Of a stretch of DNA of 64,000 bases, positions 1-9,700 are shown piece by piece. The stretch covers positions 12,138,678 through 12,202,677 of the forward strand of contig NC_092579.1 of the NCBI RefSeq assembly GCF_037975245.1, in the 5' to 3' direction. The position numbers and the translations under genes are program-made. Numbering within the stretch: position 1 is the stretch's first letter; every line of letters starts with the position of its first letter. This DNA is from Apostichopus japonicus. Its lineage: Eukaryota; Echinodermata; Holothuroidea; Aspidochirotida; Stichopodidae. The notes beneath the pieces were generated by a model, which was given only the letters and a program-made list of their open reading frames with translations, was not told the DNA's origin and searched no databases.

Positions 1-32
1 GTATTAGTTAATCCACCTAATACCTCAGTCCA

Positions 33-62
33 TACAGTGGCGCGATGGCTTGGCGCACTGTA
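33..62 (+). other. Hairpin/cruciform-forming inverted repeat (representative monomer)
   Basis: TACAGTG (33-39) is complementary to CACTGTA (56-62). Inside it, CGC (41-43) pairs with GCG (53-55), leaving one bulged G (40) and a 9-nt loop (44-52). CTGATGA follows five bases after the right arm. The arms are conserved in most monomers, although G for A in the right arm (tgcgag variants) removes the outermost T-A pair. The LINE insertion site in this array falls in this loop. Confidence 0.7.
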
Positions 63-107
63 CGAGCTGATGATCGAGACTCTCTTTTGCATCCGTGGTT
101 CGAACCC
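46..107 (+). promoter_or_regulatory. tRNA-like internal pol III A-box/B-box pair (representative monomer)
   Basis: The B-box consensus GGTTCGANNCC is matched perfectly by GGTTCGAACCC at 97-107. It is preceded, 51 bp start to start, by TGGCTTGGCGC at 46-56, which resembles an A box but lacks the usual A14 and GG. The spacing suits a type 2 pol III promoter. Acceptor-stem pairing around it is not maintained and the T-stem is imperfect, so this is not a functional tRNA gene. A TTTT between the boxes could terminate pol III early. The motif recurs in almost every monomer. It could mark tRNA ancestry (a SINE head) or simply be a palindromic protein-binding site. Confidence 0.4.
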
Positions 108-128
108 CGGTGGTGACGTCTTTTGCCG

Positions 129-166
129 ATCTTTTACAGCAAGTGCCTACACGGAGAGCTGTAAGT
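129..166 (+). other. Splice-signal-like pair flanking a 21-nt segment (representative monomer)
   Basis: CTTTTACAG (131-139) resembles a 3' splice acceptor and GTAAGT (161-166) is a perfect 5' donor hexamer. The segment between them (140-160) is 21 nt. In head-to-tail copies, donor to next acceptor would give putative introns of 143 nt (long monomer) or 132 nt (short). Both signals are conserved in nearly all units, but conservation in a homogenised satellite is not evidence of use. No transcript is implied by the sequence alone. Confidence 0.25.
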
Positions 167-1137
167 ATTAGTTAATCCACCTAATATCTCAGTCCATACA
201 GTGGCGCGATGGCTTGGCGCACTGTACGAGCTGATGATCGAGACTCTCTTTTGCATCCGTGGTTCGAACCCCGGTGGTGACGTCTTTTGCCGATCTTTTA
301 CAGCAAGTGCCTACACAGGGAGCTGTAAGTATTAGTTAATCCACCTAATACCTCAGTCCATACAGTGGCGCGATGGCTTGGCGCACTGTACGAGCTGATG
401 ATCGAGACTCTCTTTTGCATCCGTGGTTCGAACCCCGGTGGTGACGTCTTTTGCCGATCTTTTACAGCAAGTGCCTACACGGAGAGCTGTAAGTATTAGT
501 TAATCCACCTAATATCTCAGTCCATACAGTGGCGCGATGGCTTGGCGCAATGTACGAGCTGATGATTGAGACTCTCTTTTGCATCCGTGGTTCGAACCCC
601 GGTGATGACGTCTTTTACAGCAAGTGCCTACACGGGGAGCTGTAAGTATTAGTTAATCCACCTAATATCTCAGTCCATACAGTGGCGCGATGGCTTGGCG
701 CACTGTGTGAGCTGATGATCGAGACTCTCTTTTGCATCCGTGGTTCGAACCCCGGTGGTGACGTCTTTTGCCGATCTTTTACAGCAAGTGCCTACACGGG
801 GAGCTGTAAGTATTAGTTAATCCACCTAATACCTCAGTCCATACAGTGGCGCGATGGCTTGGCGCACTGTACGAGCTGATGATCGAGACTCTCTTTTGCA
901 TCCGTGGTTCGAACCCCGGTGGTGACGTATTTTGCCGATCTTTTACAGCAAGTGCCTACACGGGGAGCTGTAAGTATTAGTTAATCCACCTAATACCTCA
1001 GTCCATACAGTGGCGCGATGGCTTGGCGCACTGTACGAGCTGATGATCGAGACTCTCTTTTGCATCCGTGGTTCGAACCCCGGTGGTGACGTCTTTTGCC
1101 GATCTTTTACAGCAAGTGCCTACACGGGGAGCTGTAA

Positions 1138-3389
1138 GTATTAGTTAATCCACCTAATATCTCAGTCCATACAGTGGCGCGATGGCTTGTCGCACTGTAC
1201 GAGCTGATGATCGAGACTCTCTTTTGCATCCGTGGTTCGAACCCCGGTGGTGACGTCTTTTGCCGATCTTTTACAGCAAGTGCCTAAACGGGGAGCTGTA
1301 AGTATTAGTTAATCCACCTAATATCTCAGTCCATACAGTGGCGCGATGGCTTGGCGCAATGTACGAGCTGATGATCGAGACTCTCTTTTGCATCCGTGGT
1401 TCCAACCCCGGTGATGACGTCTTTTACAGCAAGTGCCTACACAGGGAGCTGTAAGTATTAGTTAATCCACCTAATACCTCAGTCCATACAGTGGCGCGAT
1501 GGCTTGGCGCACTGTACGAGCTGATGATCGAGACTCTCTTTTGCATCCGTGGTTCGAACCCCGGTGGTGACGTATTTTGCCGATCTTTTACAGCAAGTGC
1601 CTACACGGAGAGCTGTAAGTATTAGTTAATCCACCTAATATCTCAGTCCATACAGTGGCGCGATGGCTTGGCGCAATGTACGAGCTGATGATCGAGACTC
1701 TCTTTTGCATCCGTGGTTCGAACCCCGGTGGTGACGTCTTTTGCCGATCTTTTACAGCAAGTGCCTACACAGGGAGCTGTAAGTATTAGTTAATCCACCT
1801 AATACCTCAGTCCATACAGTGGCGCGATGGCTTGGCGCACTGTACGAGCTGATGATCGAGACTCTCTTTTGCATCCGTGGTTCGAACCCCGGTGGTGACG
1901 TCTTTTGCCGATCTTTTACAGCAAGTGCCTACACGGAGAGCTGTAAGTATTAGTTAATCCACCTAATATCTCAGTCCATACAGTGGCGCGATGGCTTGGC
2001 GCAATGTACGAGCTGATGATTGAGACTCTCTTTTGCATCCGTGGTTCGAACCCCGGTGATGACGTCTTTTACAGCAAGTGCCTACACGGGGAGCTGTAAG
2101 TGTTAGTTAATCCACCTAATATCTCAGTCCATACAGTGGCGCGATGGCTTGGCGCACTGTACGAGCTGATGATCGAGACTCTCTTTTGCATCCGTGGTTC
2201 GAACCCCGGTGGTTACGTCTTTTGCCGATCTTTTACAGCAAGTGCCTACACGGGGAGCTGTAAGTATTAGTTAATCCACCTAATATCTCAGTCCATACAG
2301 TGGCGCGATGGCTTGGCGCACTGTACGAGCTGATGATCGAGACTCTCTTTTGCATCCGTGGTTCGAACCCCGGTGGTGACGTCTTTTGCCGATCTTTTAC
2401 AGCAAGTGCCTAAACGGGGAGCTGTAAGTATTAGTTAATCCACCTAATATCTCAGTCCATACAGTGGCGCGATGGCTTGGCGCAATGTACGAGCTGATGA
2501 TCGAGACTCTCTTTTGCATCCGTGGTTCCAACCCCGGTGATGACGTCTTTTACAGCAAGTGCCTACACAGGGAGCTGTAAGTATTAGTTAATCCACCTAA
2601 TACCTCAGTCCATACAGTGGCGCGATGGCTTGGCGCACTGTACGAGCTGATGATCGAGACTCTCTTTTGCATCCGTGGTTCGAACCCCGGTGGTGACGTA
2701 TTTTGCCGATCTTTTACAGCAAGTGCCTACACGGAGAGCTGTAAGTATTAGTTAATCCACCTAATATCTCAGTCCATACAGTGGCGCGATGGCTTGGCGC
2801 AATGTACGAGCTGATGATCGAGACTCTCTTTTGCATCCGTGGTTCGAACCCCGGTGGTGACGTCTTTTGCCGATCTTTTACAGCAAGTGCCTACACAGGG
2901 AGCTGTAAGTATTAGTTAATCCACCTAATACCTCAGTCCATACAGTGGCGCGATGGCTTGGCGCACTGTACGAGCTGATGATCGAGACTCTCTTTTGCAT
3001 CCGTGGTTCGAACCCCGGTGGTGACGTCTTTTGCCGATCTTTTACAGCAAGTGCCTACACGGAGAGCTGTAAGTATTAGTTAATCCACCTAATATCTCAG
3101 TCCATACAGTGGCGCGATGGCTTGGCGCAATGTACGAGCTGATGATTGAGACTCTCTTTTGCATCCGTGGTTCGAACCCCGGTGATGACGTCTTTTACAG
3201 CAAGTGCCTACACGGGGAGCTGTAAGTGTTAGTTAATCCACCTAATATCTCAGTCCATACAGTGGCGCGATGGCTTGGCGCACTGTACGAGCTGATGATT
3301 GAGACTCTCTTTTGCATCCGTGGTTCGAACCCCGGTGGTTACGTCTTTTGCCGATCTTTTACAGCAAGTGCCTACACGGGGAGCTGTAA
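1138..3389 (+). repeat. Tandem higher-order repeat: 7-mer of 1126 bp, two copies
   Basis: Units 1138-2263 and 2264-3389 carry the same ordered series of monomer variants. The order is taaacgggg; ttccaaccccggtgatgac (short); gacgtatttt; aatgtac with cacaggg; aatacctc with cacggagag; gattgag (short); gtgttag with ggtggttacg. The length equals five long plus two short monomers (5x164 + 2x153). The differences I found include gcttgtcg versus gcttggcg near 1188 and gatcgag versus gattgag near 3299. Confidence 0.9.
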
Positions 3390-4527
3390 GTATTAGTTAA
3401 TCCACCTAATATCTCAGTCCATACAGTGGCGCGATGGCTTGGCGCACTGTACGAGCTGATGATCGAGACTCTCTTTTGCATCCGTGGTTCGAACCCCGGT
3501 GGTGACGTCTTTTGCCGATCTTTTACAGCAAGTGCCTACACGGGGAGCTGTAAGTATTAGTTAATCCACCTAATACCTCAGTCCATACAGTGGCGCGATG
3601 GCTTGGCGCACTGTACGAGCTGATGATCGAGACTCTCTTTTGCATCCGCGGTTCGAACCCCGGTGGTGACGTATTTTGCCGATCTTTTACAGCAAGTGCC
3701 TACACGGGGAGCTGTAAGTATTAGTTAATCCACCTAATACCTCAGTCCATACAGTGACGCGATGGCTTGGCGCACTGTACGAGCTGATGATCGAGACTCT
3801 CTTTTGCATCCGTGGTTTCGAACCCCGGTGGTGACGTCTTTTGGCGATCTTTTACAGCAAGTGCCTACACGGGGAGCTGTAAGTATTAGTTAATCCACCT
3901 AATATCTCAGTCCATACAGTGGCGCGATGGCTTGGCGCACTGTACGAGCTGATGATCGAGACTCTCTTTTGCATCCGTGGTTCGAACCCCGGTGGTGACG
4001 TCTTTTGCCGATCTTTTACAGCAAGTGCCTAAACGGGGAGCTGTAAGTATTAGTTAATCCACCTAATATCTCAGTCCATACAGTGGCGCGATGGCTTGGC
4101 GCACTGTACGAGCTGATGATCGAGACTCTCTTTTGCATCCGTGGTTCGAACCCCGGTGGTGACGTCTTTTGCCGATCTTTTACAGCAAGTGCCTACACAG
4201 GGAGCTGTAAGTATTAGTTAATCCACCTAATACCTCAGTCCATACAGTGGCGCGATGGCTTGGCGCACTGTACGAGCTGATGATCGAGACTCTCTTTTGC
4301 ATCCGTGGTTCGAACCCCGGTGGTGACGTCTTTTGCCGATCTTTTACAGCAAGTGCCTACACGGAGAGCTGTAAGTATTAGTTAATCCACCTAATATCTC
4401 AGTCCATACAGTGGCGCGATGGCTTGGCGCAATGTACGAGCTGATGATTGAGACTCTCTTTTGCATCCGTGGTTCGAACCCCGGTGATGACGTCTTTTAC
4501 AGCAAGTGCCTACACGGGGACCTGTAA

Positions 4528-5183
4528 GTATTAGTTAATCCACCTAATATCTCAGTCCATACAGTGGCGCGATGGCTTGGCGCACTGTACGAGCTGATGA
4601 TCGAGACTCTCTTTTGCATCCGTGGTTCGAACCCCGGTGGTGACGTCTTTTGCCGATCTTGTACAGCAAGTGCCTACACGGGGAGCTGTAAGTATTAGTT
4701 AATCCACCTAATACCTCAGTCCATACAGTGGCGCGATGGCTTGGCGCACTGTACGAGCTGATGATCGAGACTCTCTTTTGCATCCGTGGTTCGAACCCCG
4801 GTGGTGACGTATTTTGCCGATCTTTTACAGCAAGTGCCTACACGGGGAGCTGTAAGTATTAGTTAATCCACCTAATATCTCAGTCCATACAGTGGCGCGA
4901 TGGCTTGGCGCACTGTACGAGCTGATGATCGAGACTCTCTTTTGCATCCGTGGTTCGAACCCCGGTGGTGACGTCTTTTGCCGATCTTGTACAGCAAGTG
5001 CCTACACGGGGAGCTGTAAGTATTAGTTAATCCACCTAATACCTCAGTCCATACAGTGGCGCGATGGCTTGGCGCACTGTACGAGCTGATGATCGAGACT
5101 CTCTTTTGCATCCGTGGTTCGAACCCCGGTGGTGACGTCTTTTGCCGATCTTTTACAGCAAGTGCCTACACGGGGAGCTGTAA
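4528..5183 (+). repeat. Tandem dimer repeat (2 x 328 bp)
   Basis: Two 328-bp dimers, 4528-4855 and 4856-5183, each pair a monomer with the rare cttgtacagc variant with an aatacctcag monomer. They differ at gacgtatttt versus gacgtctttt. This is a recent two-monomer duplication. Confidence 0.85.
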
Positions 5184-6845
5184 GTATTAGTTAATCCACC
5201 TAATATCTCAGTCCATACAGTGGCGCGATGGCTTGGCGCACTGTACGAGCTGATGATCGAGACTCTCTTTTGCATCCGTGGTTCGAACCCCGGTGGTGAC
5301 GTCTTTTGCCGATCTTTTACAGCAAGTGCCTAAACGGGGAGCTGTAAGTATTAGTTAATCCACCTAATATCTCAGTCCATACAGTGGCGCGATGGCTTGG
5401 CGCAATGTACGAGCTGATGATCGAGACTCTCTTTTGCATCCGTGGTTCCAACCCCGGTGATGACGTCTTTTACAGCAAGTGCCTACACAGGGAGCTGTAA
5501 GTATTAGTTAATCCACCTAATACCTCAGTCCATACAGTGGCGCGATGGCTTGGCGCACTGTGCGAGCTGATGATCGAGACTCTCTTTTGCATCCGTGGTT
5601 CGAACCCCGGTGGTGACGTCTTTTGCCGATCTTTTACAGCAAGTGCCTACACGGAGAGCTGTAAGTATTAGTTAATCCACCTAATATCTCAGTCCATACA
5701 GTGGCGCGATGGCTTGGCGCACTGTACGAGCTGATGATCGAGACTCTCTTTTGCATCCGTGGTTCGAACCCCGGTGGTGACGTCTTTTGCCGATCTTTTA
5801 CAGCAAGTGCCTACACGGGGAGCTGTAAGTATTAGTTAATCCACCTAATATCTCAGTCCATACAGTGGCGCGATGGCTTGGCGCACTGTACGAGCTGATG
5901 ATCGAGACTCTCTTTTGCATCCGTGGTTCGAACCCCGGTGGTGACGTCTTTTGCCGATCTTTTACAGCAAGTGCCTACACGGGGAGCTGTAAGTATTAGT
6001 TAATCCACCTAATACCTCAGTCCATACAGTGGCGCGATGGCTTGGCGCACTGTACGAGCTGATGATCGAGACTCTCTTTTGCATCCGTGGTTCGAACCCC
6101 GGTGGTGACGTCTTTTGCCGATCTTTTACAGCAAGTGCCTAAACGGGGAGCTGTAAGTATTAGTTAATCCACCTAATATATCAGTCCATACAGTGGCGCG
6201 ATGGCTTGGCGCAATGTACGAGCTGATGATCGAGACTCTCTTTTGCATCCGTGGTTCGAACCCCGGTGATGACGTCTTTTACAGCAAGTGCCTACACGGG
6301 GAGCTGTAAGTATTAGTTAATCCACCTAATATCTCAGTCCATACAGTGGCGCGATGGCTTGGCGCACTGTACCAGCTGATGATCGAGACTCTCTTTTGCA
6401 TCCGTGTTTCGAACCCCGGTGGTGACGTCTTTTGCTGATCTTTTACAGCAAGTGCCTACACGGGGAGCTGTAAGTATTAGTTAATCCACCTAATATCTCA
6501 GTCCATACAGTGGCGCGATGGCTTGGCGCACTGTACGAGCTGATGATCGAGACTCTATTTTGCATCCGTGGTTCGAACCCCGGTGGTGACGTCTTTTGCC
6601 GATCTTTTACAGCAAGTGCCTACACGGGGAGCTGTAAGTATTAGTTAATCCACCTAATATCTCAGTCCATACAGTGGCGCGATGGCTTGGCGCACTGTAC
6701 GAGCTGATGATCGAGACTCTCTTTTGCATCCGTGGTTCCAACCCCGGTGATGACGTCTTTTGCCGATCTTTTACAGCAAGTGCCTACACGGGGAGCTGTA
6801 AGTATTAGTTAATCCACCTGATATCTCAGTCCATACAGTGGCGCG

Positions 6846-8450
6846 ATGGCTTGGCGCACTGTACTAGGAGTAGACATAGGTAATAATCGGGAAAAAGCTG
6901 AAATTGAAAATTGGGAGCAAAGAGTTAAGGTTTGCCAAGTACTCCTGAATCGGTGGAAAGGACGGAATCTGTCTTTAAAAGGCAAATCTTGCATCATTAA
7001 TTCACTGGTAATTTCTCGCTTGGTTTATCTAGCAACTGTTTCCCCCATTCCCGAATGGGTTATAACAGCCCTACGGCGGAGTGTTACCGATTTTATCTGG
7101 AATGGCAAGAAGCCATCTATTCAGTATACAACTCTACTTTTACCATGTAACAAAGGGGGCCTTAATCTGAGTGATATTGGAGTTACTCGTGATGCATTAA
7201 GAATCAAGTATATCAGTAAGATTTTAAGTAAAAATATTAATATGAAATTGAATAAGTTAATTATGTATTTTCTTAATCATTACGAAAACATGCAGCTAGG
7301 ACTAAGTATTTTCCAAATCGTTCCCGACGACAAATCTATTCGGCTGCTCAGCCCATTTTATCGTGAAATGTTGTTAGCGTGGAAAAGGCTAAGTAGAGGT
7401 CAAGTAAGACCTCCACAAACAAGAGAAGAGATTCTCCACCAGCCAATTTTTCACAATCCTTTCATTCGTAATAGCAAAGATTCCACTCTTTTCAATAGTC
7501 ATTTTATTGATGGTGGAATTATCAGGGTTAGTGACCTCATGTATGAGATAATCCCTTCTCGCTTACCAGCTGAGGCGGTTCATGATTGCATTCATACAAC
7601 TAATCCAAATAACCCCCTCTCTATACAAGAAGTTCGGGAGTACATTGAAATAATATCTAAGGCAATCCCCGAAGAATGGATGACAGAAATCTATTCTTCA
7701 GATATAATTGTTTCTTGTCAGTTAGACATTGATATCGTGGTCACATTCACGAGTGGTTCTAAGGTTATAGACCCTTCTAAGCTTACGTGCAAACAGACGA
7801 CTAGTCTGTTACGTAACAGTGTTGGCAAACCCCCTAAAGGAGAAAACCATTGGAATAACCAGTTTAGAGGTATCGAATTTGATAATCGCTGGAAAAACAT
7901 CTATAGGAATCCGAAGTGTTTTCACGATGCTGATATCGACTTTAAAATTATGCACAATATTCTCTATACGAGCGATAAACTCTGCAAGTTTAACATTGTT
8001 GATACTCCAGATTGTACGTTTTGTGGTAAATCTATTGAAACGGTCATCCATCTATTCATTGACTGCCCTCTTATTTTCCCGTTGTGGAATACCGTGATAA
8101 AGAAACTTAACTGTATTTATAACATCGACGACGTCAATCAATGGAGAGCCTCTACTCTTCTCGGACTGGGGCTTAGCAATAAACGCAGGGAAGGAATTCT
8201 TTGCGACTTTCTGCTAAATACTTATAAGCGTACAATCTGGAAAAGCCGAGCCATATGTCTTAACAATAATTACCATATTAATATCGAACGTTTCTTTCAT
8301 AACAGTGTAAAGAAAAAAATATACCTCCTTTATAATGTGTATAACAGAAACAATAAAATTGAAACCTTTTTCGATCTATTTGCTCAAAGTGAAGTGGTGC
8401 TCTCTAAAAGCAACTTCACGACCTATACGTACAATTTCGACAGAGGTTAG
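6846..8450 (+). CDS. Tx1/L1-like LINE ORF2 C-terminal fragment, satellite-initiated chimeric ORF
   Basis: This 534-residue open frame encodes only the part of a LINE ORF2 protein downstream of the catalytic RT core. It enters at an LGVDIG motif (residues 7-12), which follows the FADD box in intact elements. Next comes the RT thumb/connector region (WKGRNLSLKGK about 37-47; YLATVSPIPEWV about 61-72; FIWNGKKP about 83-90). A zf-RVT-type zinc motif sits near the C terminus (C390, C393, H402, C407). The first six codons and one base of the seventh come from the satellite monomer (ATGGCTTGGCGC...), so the start codon is not the element's own. The YADD/FADD box and endonuclease are absent, so it cannot act as a reverse transcriptase. 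It has no internal stop, which suggests a young insertion. Whether it is translated is unknown. Confidence 0.85.
   Translation: MAWRTVLGVDIGNNREKAEIENWEQRVKVCQVLLNRWKGRNLSLKGKSCIINSLVISRLVYLATVSPIPEWVITALRRSVTDFIWNGKKPSIQYTTLLLPCNKGGLNLSDIGVTRDALRIKYISKILSKNINMKLNKLIMYFLNHYENMQLGLSIFQIVPDDKSIRLLSPFYREMLLAWKRLSRGQVRPPQTREEILHQPIFHNPFIRNSKDSTLFNSHFIDGGIIRVSDLMYEIIPSRLPAEAVHDCIHTTNPNNPLSIQEVREYIEIISKAIPEEWMTEIYSSDIIVSCQLDIDIVVTFTSGSKVIDPSKLTCKQTTSLLRNSVGKPPKGENHWNNQFRGIEFDNRWKNIYRNPKCFHDADIDFKIMHNILYTSDKLCKFNIVDTPDCTFCGKSIETVIHLFIDCPLIFPLWNTVIKKLNCIYNIDDVNQWRASTLLGLGLSNKRREGILCDFLLNTYKRTIWKSRAICLNNNYHINIERFFHNSVKKKIYLLYNVYNRNNKIETFFDLFAQSEVVLSKSNFTTYTYNFDRG
6851..6864 (+). repeat. Target-site duplication, left arm (LINE copy 1)
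   Basis: TTGGCGCACTGTAC here is repeated exactly at 8801-8814 after the poly(A). It belongs to the satellite monomer. The duplication marks insertion by target-primed reverse transcription. Confidence 0.93.
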
Positions 8451-8800
8451 TGTCCATTTAGTTAGATTTTATTGGAAATAGTTTTTTACTCTGCCTTAAT
8501 GTTTCAAGGTAATTGCGTTATTTATCTCCGAATTTATTCATTTTATCACATTCTCATCTTCTACATAAGTTCACTGGGACCTAAAGCAAAGATGTAAAGG
8601 ACGTAAAACACGTCTCGGAAACTCAGTAACCGTATTTACAGTATTCAATTTTGAAGTGTCGCTTAAAAAGCAACATTTGCGAGTTATTACAATTAATTTT
8701 ATTATTATTTTCACATTTTCTGTATAATTTCATTATATGTAGTGTTTTGAGATGGGTGAGCCAGTGGGCTCGCCTACCAATAAAAGAGAAAAAAAAAAAA
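6865..8800 (+). mobile_element. 5'-truncated Tx1/L1-like non-LTR retrotransposon, copy 1
   Basis: The 1936-bp insert begins inside ORF2 and includes its stop (8448-8450), a 3' UTR of about 330 bp, a hairpin, AATAAA and a 12-A tail (8789-8800). Perfect 14-bp target-site duplications flank it. Truncation at the 5' end with an intact 3' end is the usual result of incomplete target-primed reverse transcription. The protein resembles the Tx1/L1 group rather than CR1/L2; this is a judgement from motif style, not a tree. Confidence 0.9.
8753..8784 (+). terminator. LINE 3' hairpin and AATAAA polyadenylation signal, copy 1
   Basis: GGTGAGCC (8755-8762) pairs with GGCTCGCC (8767-8774) with one G-U pair and an AGTG loop. 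The stem extends by two more pairs to 8753/8776. AATAAA follows at 8779-8784, just before the poly(A). A 3' stem-loop beside the tail may be the site recognised by the element's reverse transcriptase; the AATAAA is a standard polyadenylation signal. Confidence 0.65.
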
Positions 8801-8814
8801 TTGGCGCACTGTAC
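8801..8814 (+). repeat. Target-site duplication, right arm (LINE copy 1)
   Basis: TTGGCGCACTGTAC directly follows the poly(A) and is identical to 6851-6864. The satellite monomer resumes with gagctgatg. Confidence 0.93.
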
Positions 8815-9700
8815 GAGCTGATGATCGAGACTCTCTTTTGCATCCGTGGTTCGAACCCCGGTGGTGACGTCTTTTGCCGATCTTTTACAGCAAGTGCCTA
8901 CACGGGGAGCTGTAAGTATTAGTTAATCCACCTAATATCTCAGTCCATACAGTGGCGCGATGGCTTGGCGCACTGTACGAGCTGATGATCGAGACTCTCT
9001 TTTGCATCCGTGGTTCGAACCCCGGTGATGACGTCTTTTACAGCAAGTAACTACACGGGGAGCTGTAAGTATTAGTTAATCCACCTAATATCTCAGTCCA
9101 TACAGTGGCGCGATGGCTTGGCGCACTGTACGAGCTGATGATGGAGACTCTCTTTTGCATCCGTGGTTCGAACCCCGGTGATGACGTCTTTTACAGCAAG
9201 TGCCTACACGGAGAGCTGTAAGTATTAGTTAATCCACCTAATATCTCAGTCCATACAGTGGCGCGATGGCTTGGCGCACTGTACGAGCTGATGATCGAGA
9301 CTCTCTTTTGCATCCGTGGTTCGAACCCCGGTGGTGACGTCTTTTGCCGATCTTTTACAGCAAGTGCCTACACGGAGAGCTGTAAGTATTAGTTAATCCA
9401 CCTAATATCTCAGTCCATACAGTGGCTCGATGGCTTGGCGCACTGTACGAGCTGATGATCGAGACTCTCTTTTGCATCCGTGGTTCGAACCCCGGTGATG
9501 ACTTCTTTTGCCGATTTTTTACAGCAAGTGCCTACACGGGGAGCTGTAAGTATTAGTTAATCCACCTAATATCTCAGTCCATACAGTGGCGCGATGGCTT
9601 GGCGCACTGTACCAGCTGATGATCGAGACTCTCTTTTGCATCCGTGGTTCGAACCCCGGTGATGACGTCTTTTACAGCAAGTGCCTACACGGGGAGCTGT

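Larger units (their letters stand above)
1..164 (+). repeat. Representative long (164-bp) monomer
   Basis: This is one full unit, used here to give the internal map. It contains an AT-rich leader (1-32), an inverted repeat (33-62), CTGATGA (67-73), a T-rich patch with TTTT (85-88), a B-box-like palindromic core (97-107), a TGACGTC near-CRE sequence (114-120), two further TCTTTT patches, and the 21-nt segment 140-160 between TTTTACAG and GTAAGT. The short monomer lacks the 11 bp gccgatctttt between the two TCTTTT repeats, as expected for a slippage deletion between direct repeats. No reading frame runs through consecutive long monomers, because 164 is not a multiple of three. Confidence 0.9.
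5820..9700 (+). repeat. Segmental duplication, left copy, carrying the LINE insertion
   Basis: This block matches 13498-17379 with an offset of 7678 bp up to the LINE poly(A) and 7679 after it. Shared private variants lie on both sides of the LINE. On the left these are the taaacgggg, taatatatcag, gtaccag with gtgtttcg, and ctctatttt monomers. On the right they are aagtaactac, gatgatggag, and gtggctcg with gatgacttc. The differences I found are 6436 T/C, 8725 T/A and one A in the tail. Similarity breaks down near 5.5-5.8 kb on the left and at 9701 on the right (gctgtaag versus gctgttag). Confidence 0.9.

Noticed and set aside
26-105. Active hammerhead ribozyme
   Set aside because: CTGATGA and a stem I-like hairpin are present, but no GAAA box, no stem II with correct pairing and no valid U-H cleavage site are seen. 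Kept only as a speculative finding.
100-114. CENP-B box
   Set aside because: TTCG is present, and in the ccacgg variants the central A as well, but the CGGG end of the box is not matched on either strand.
46-120. Functional tRNA genes in each monomer
   Set aside because: Only the B-box core fits. The acceptor stem does not pair, the T-stem has mismatches, the A box lacks conserved bases, and TTTT lies between the boxes.
161-356. A 32-nt mini-intron from GTAAGT to ATCTCAG within a monomer leader
   Set aside because: It is too short for ordinary animal introns. The acceptor TTTTACAG in the next unit is a better partner, and no transcript evidence exists.
7718-8097. Small ORFs antisense to or overlapping the LINE ORF2 fragments
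   Set aside because: They are frame shadows of the 534-codon ORF, without domains.
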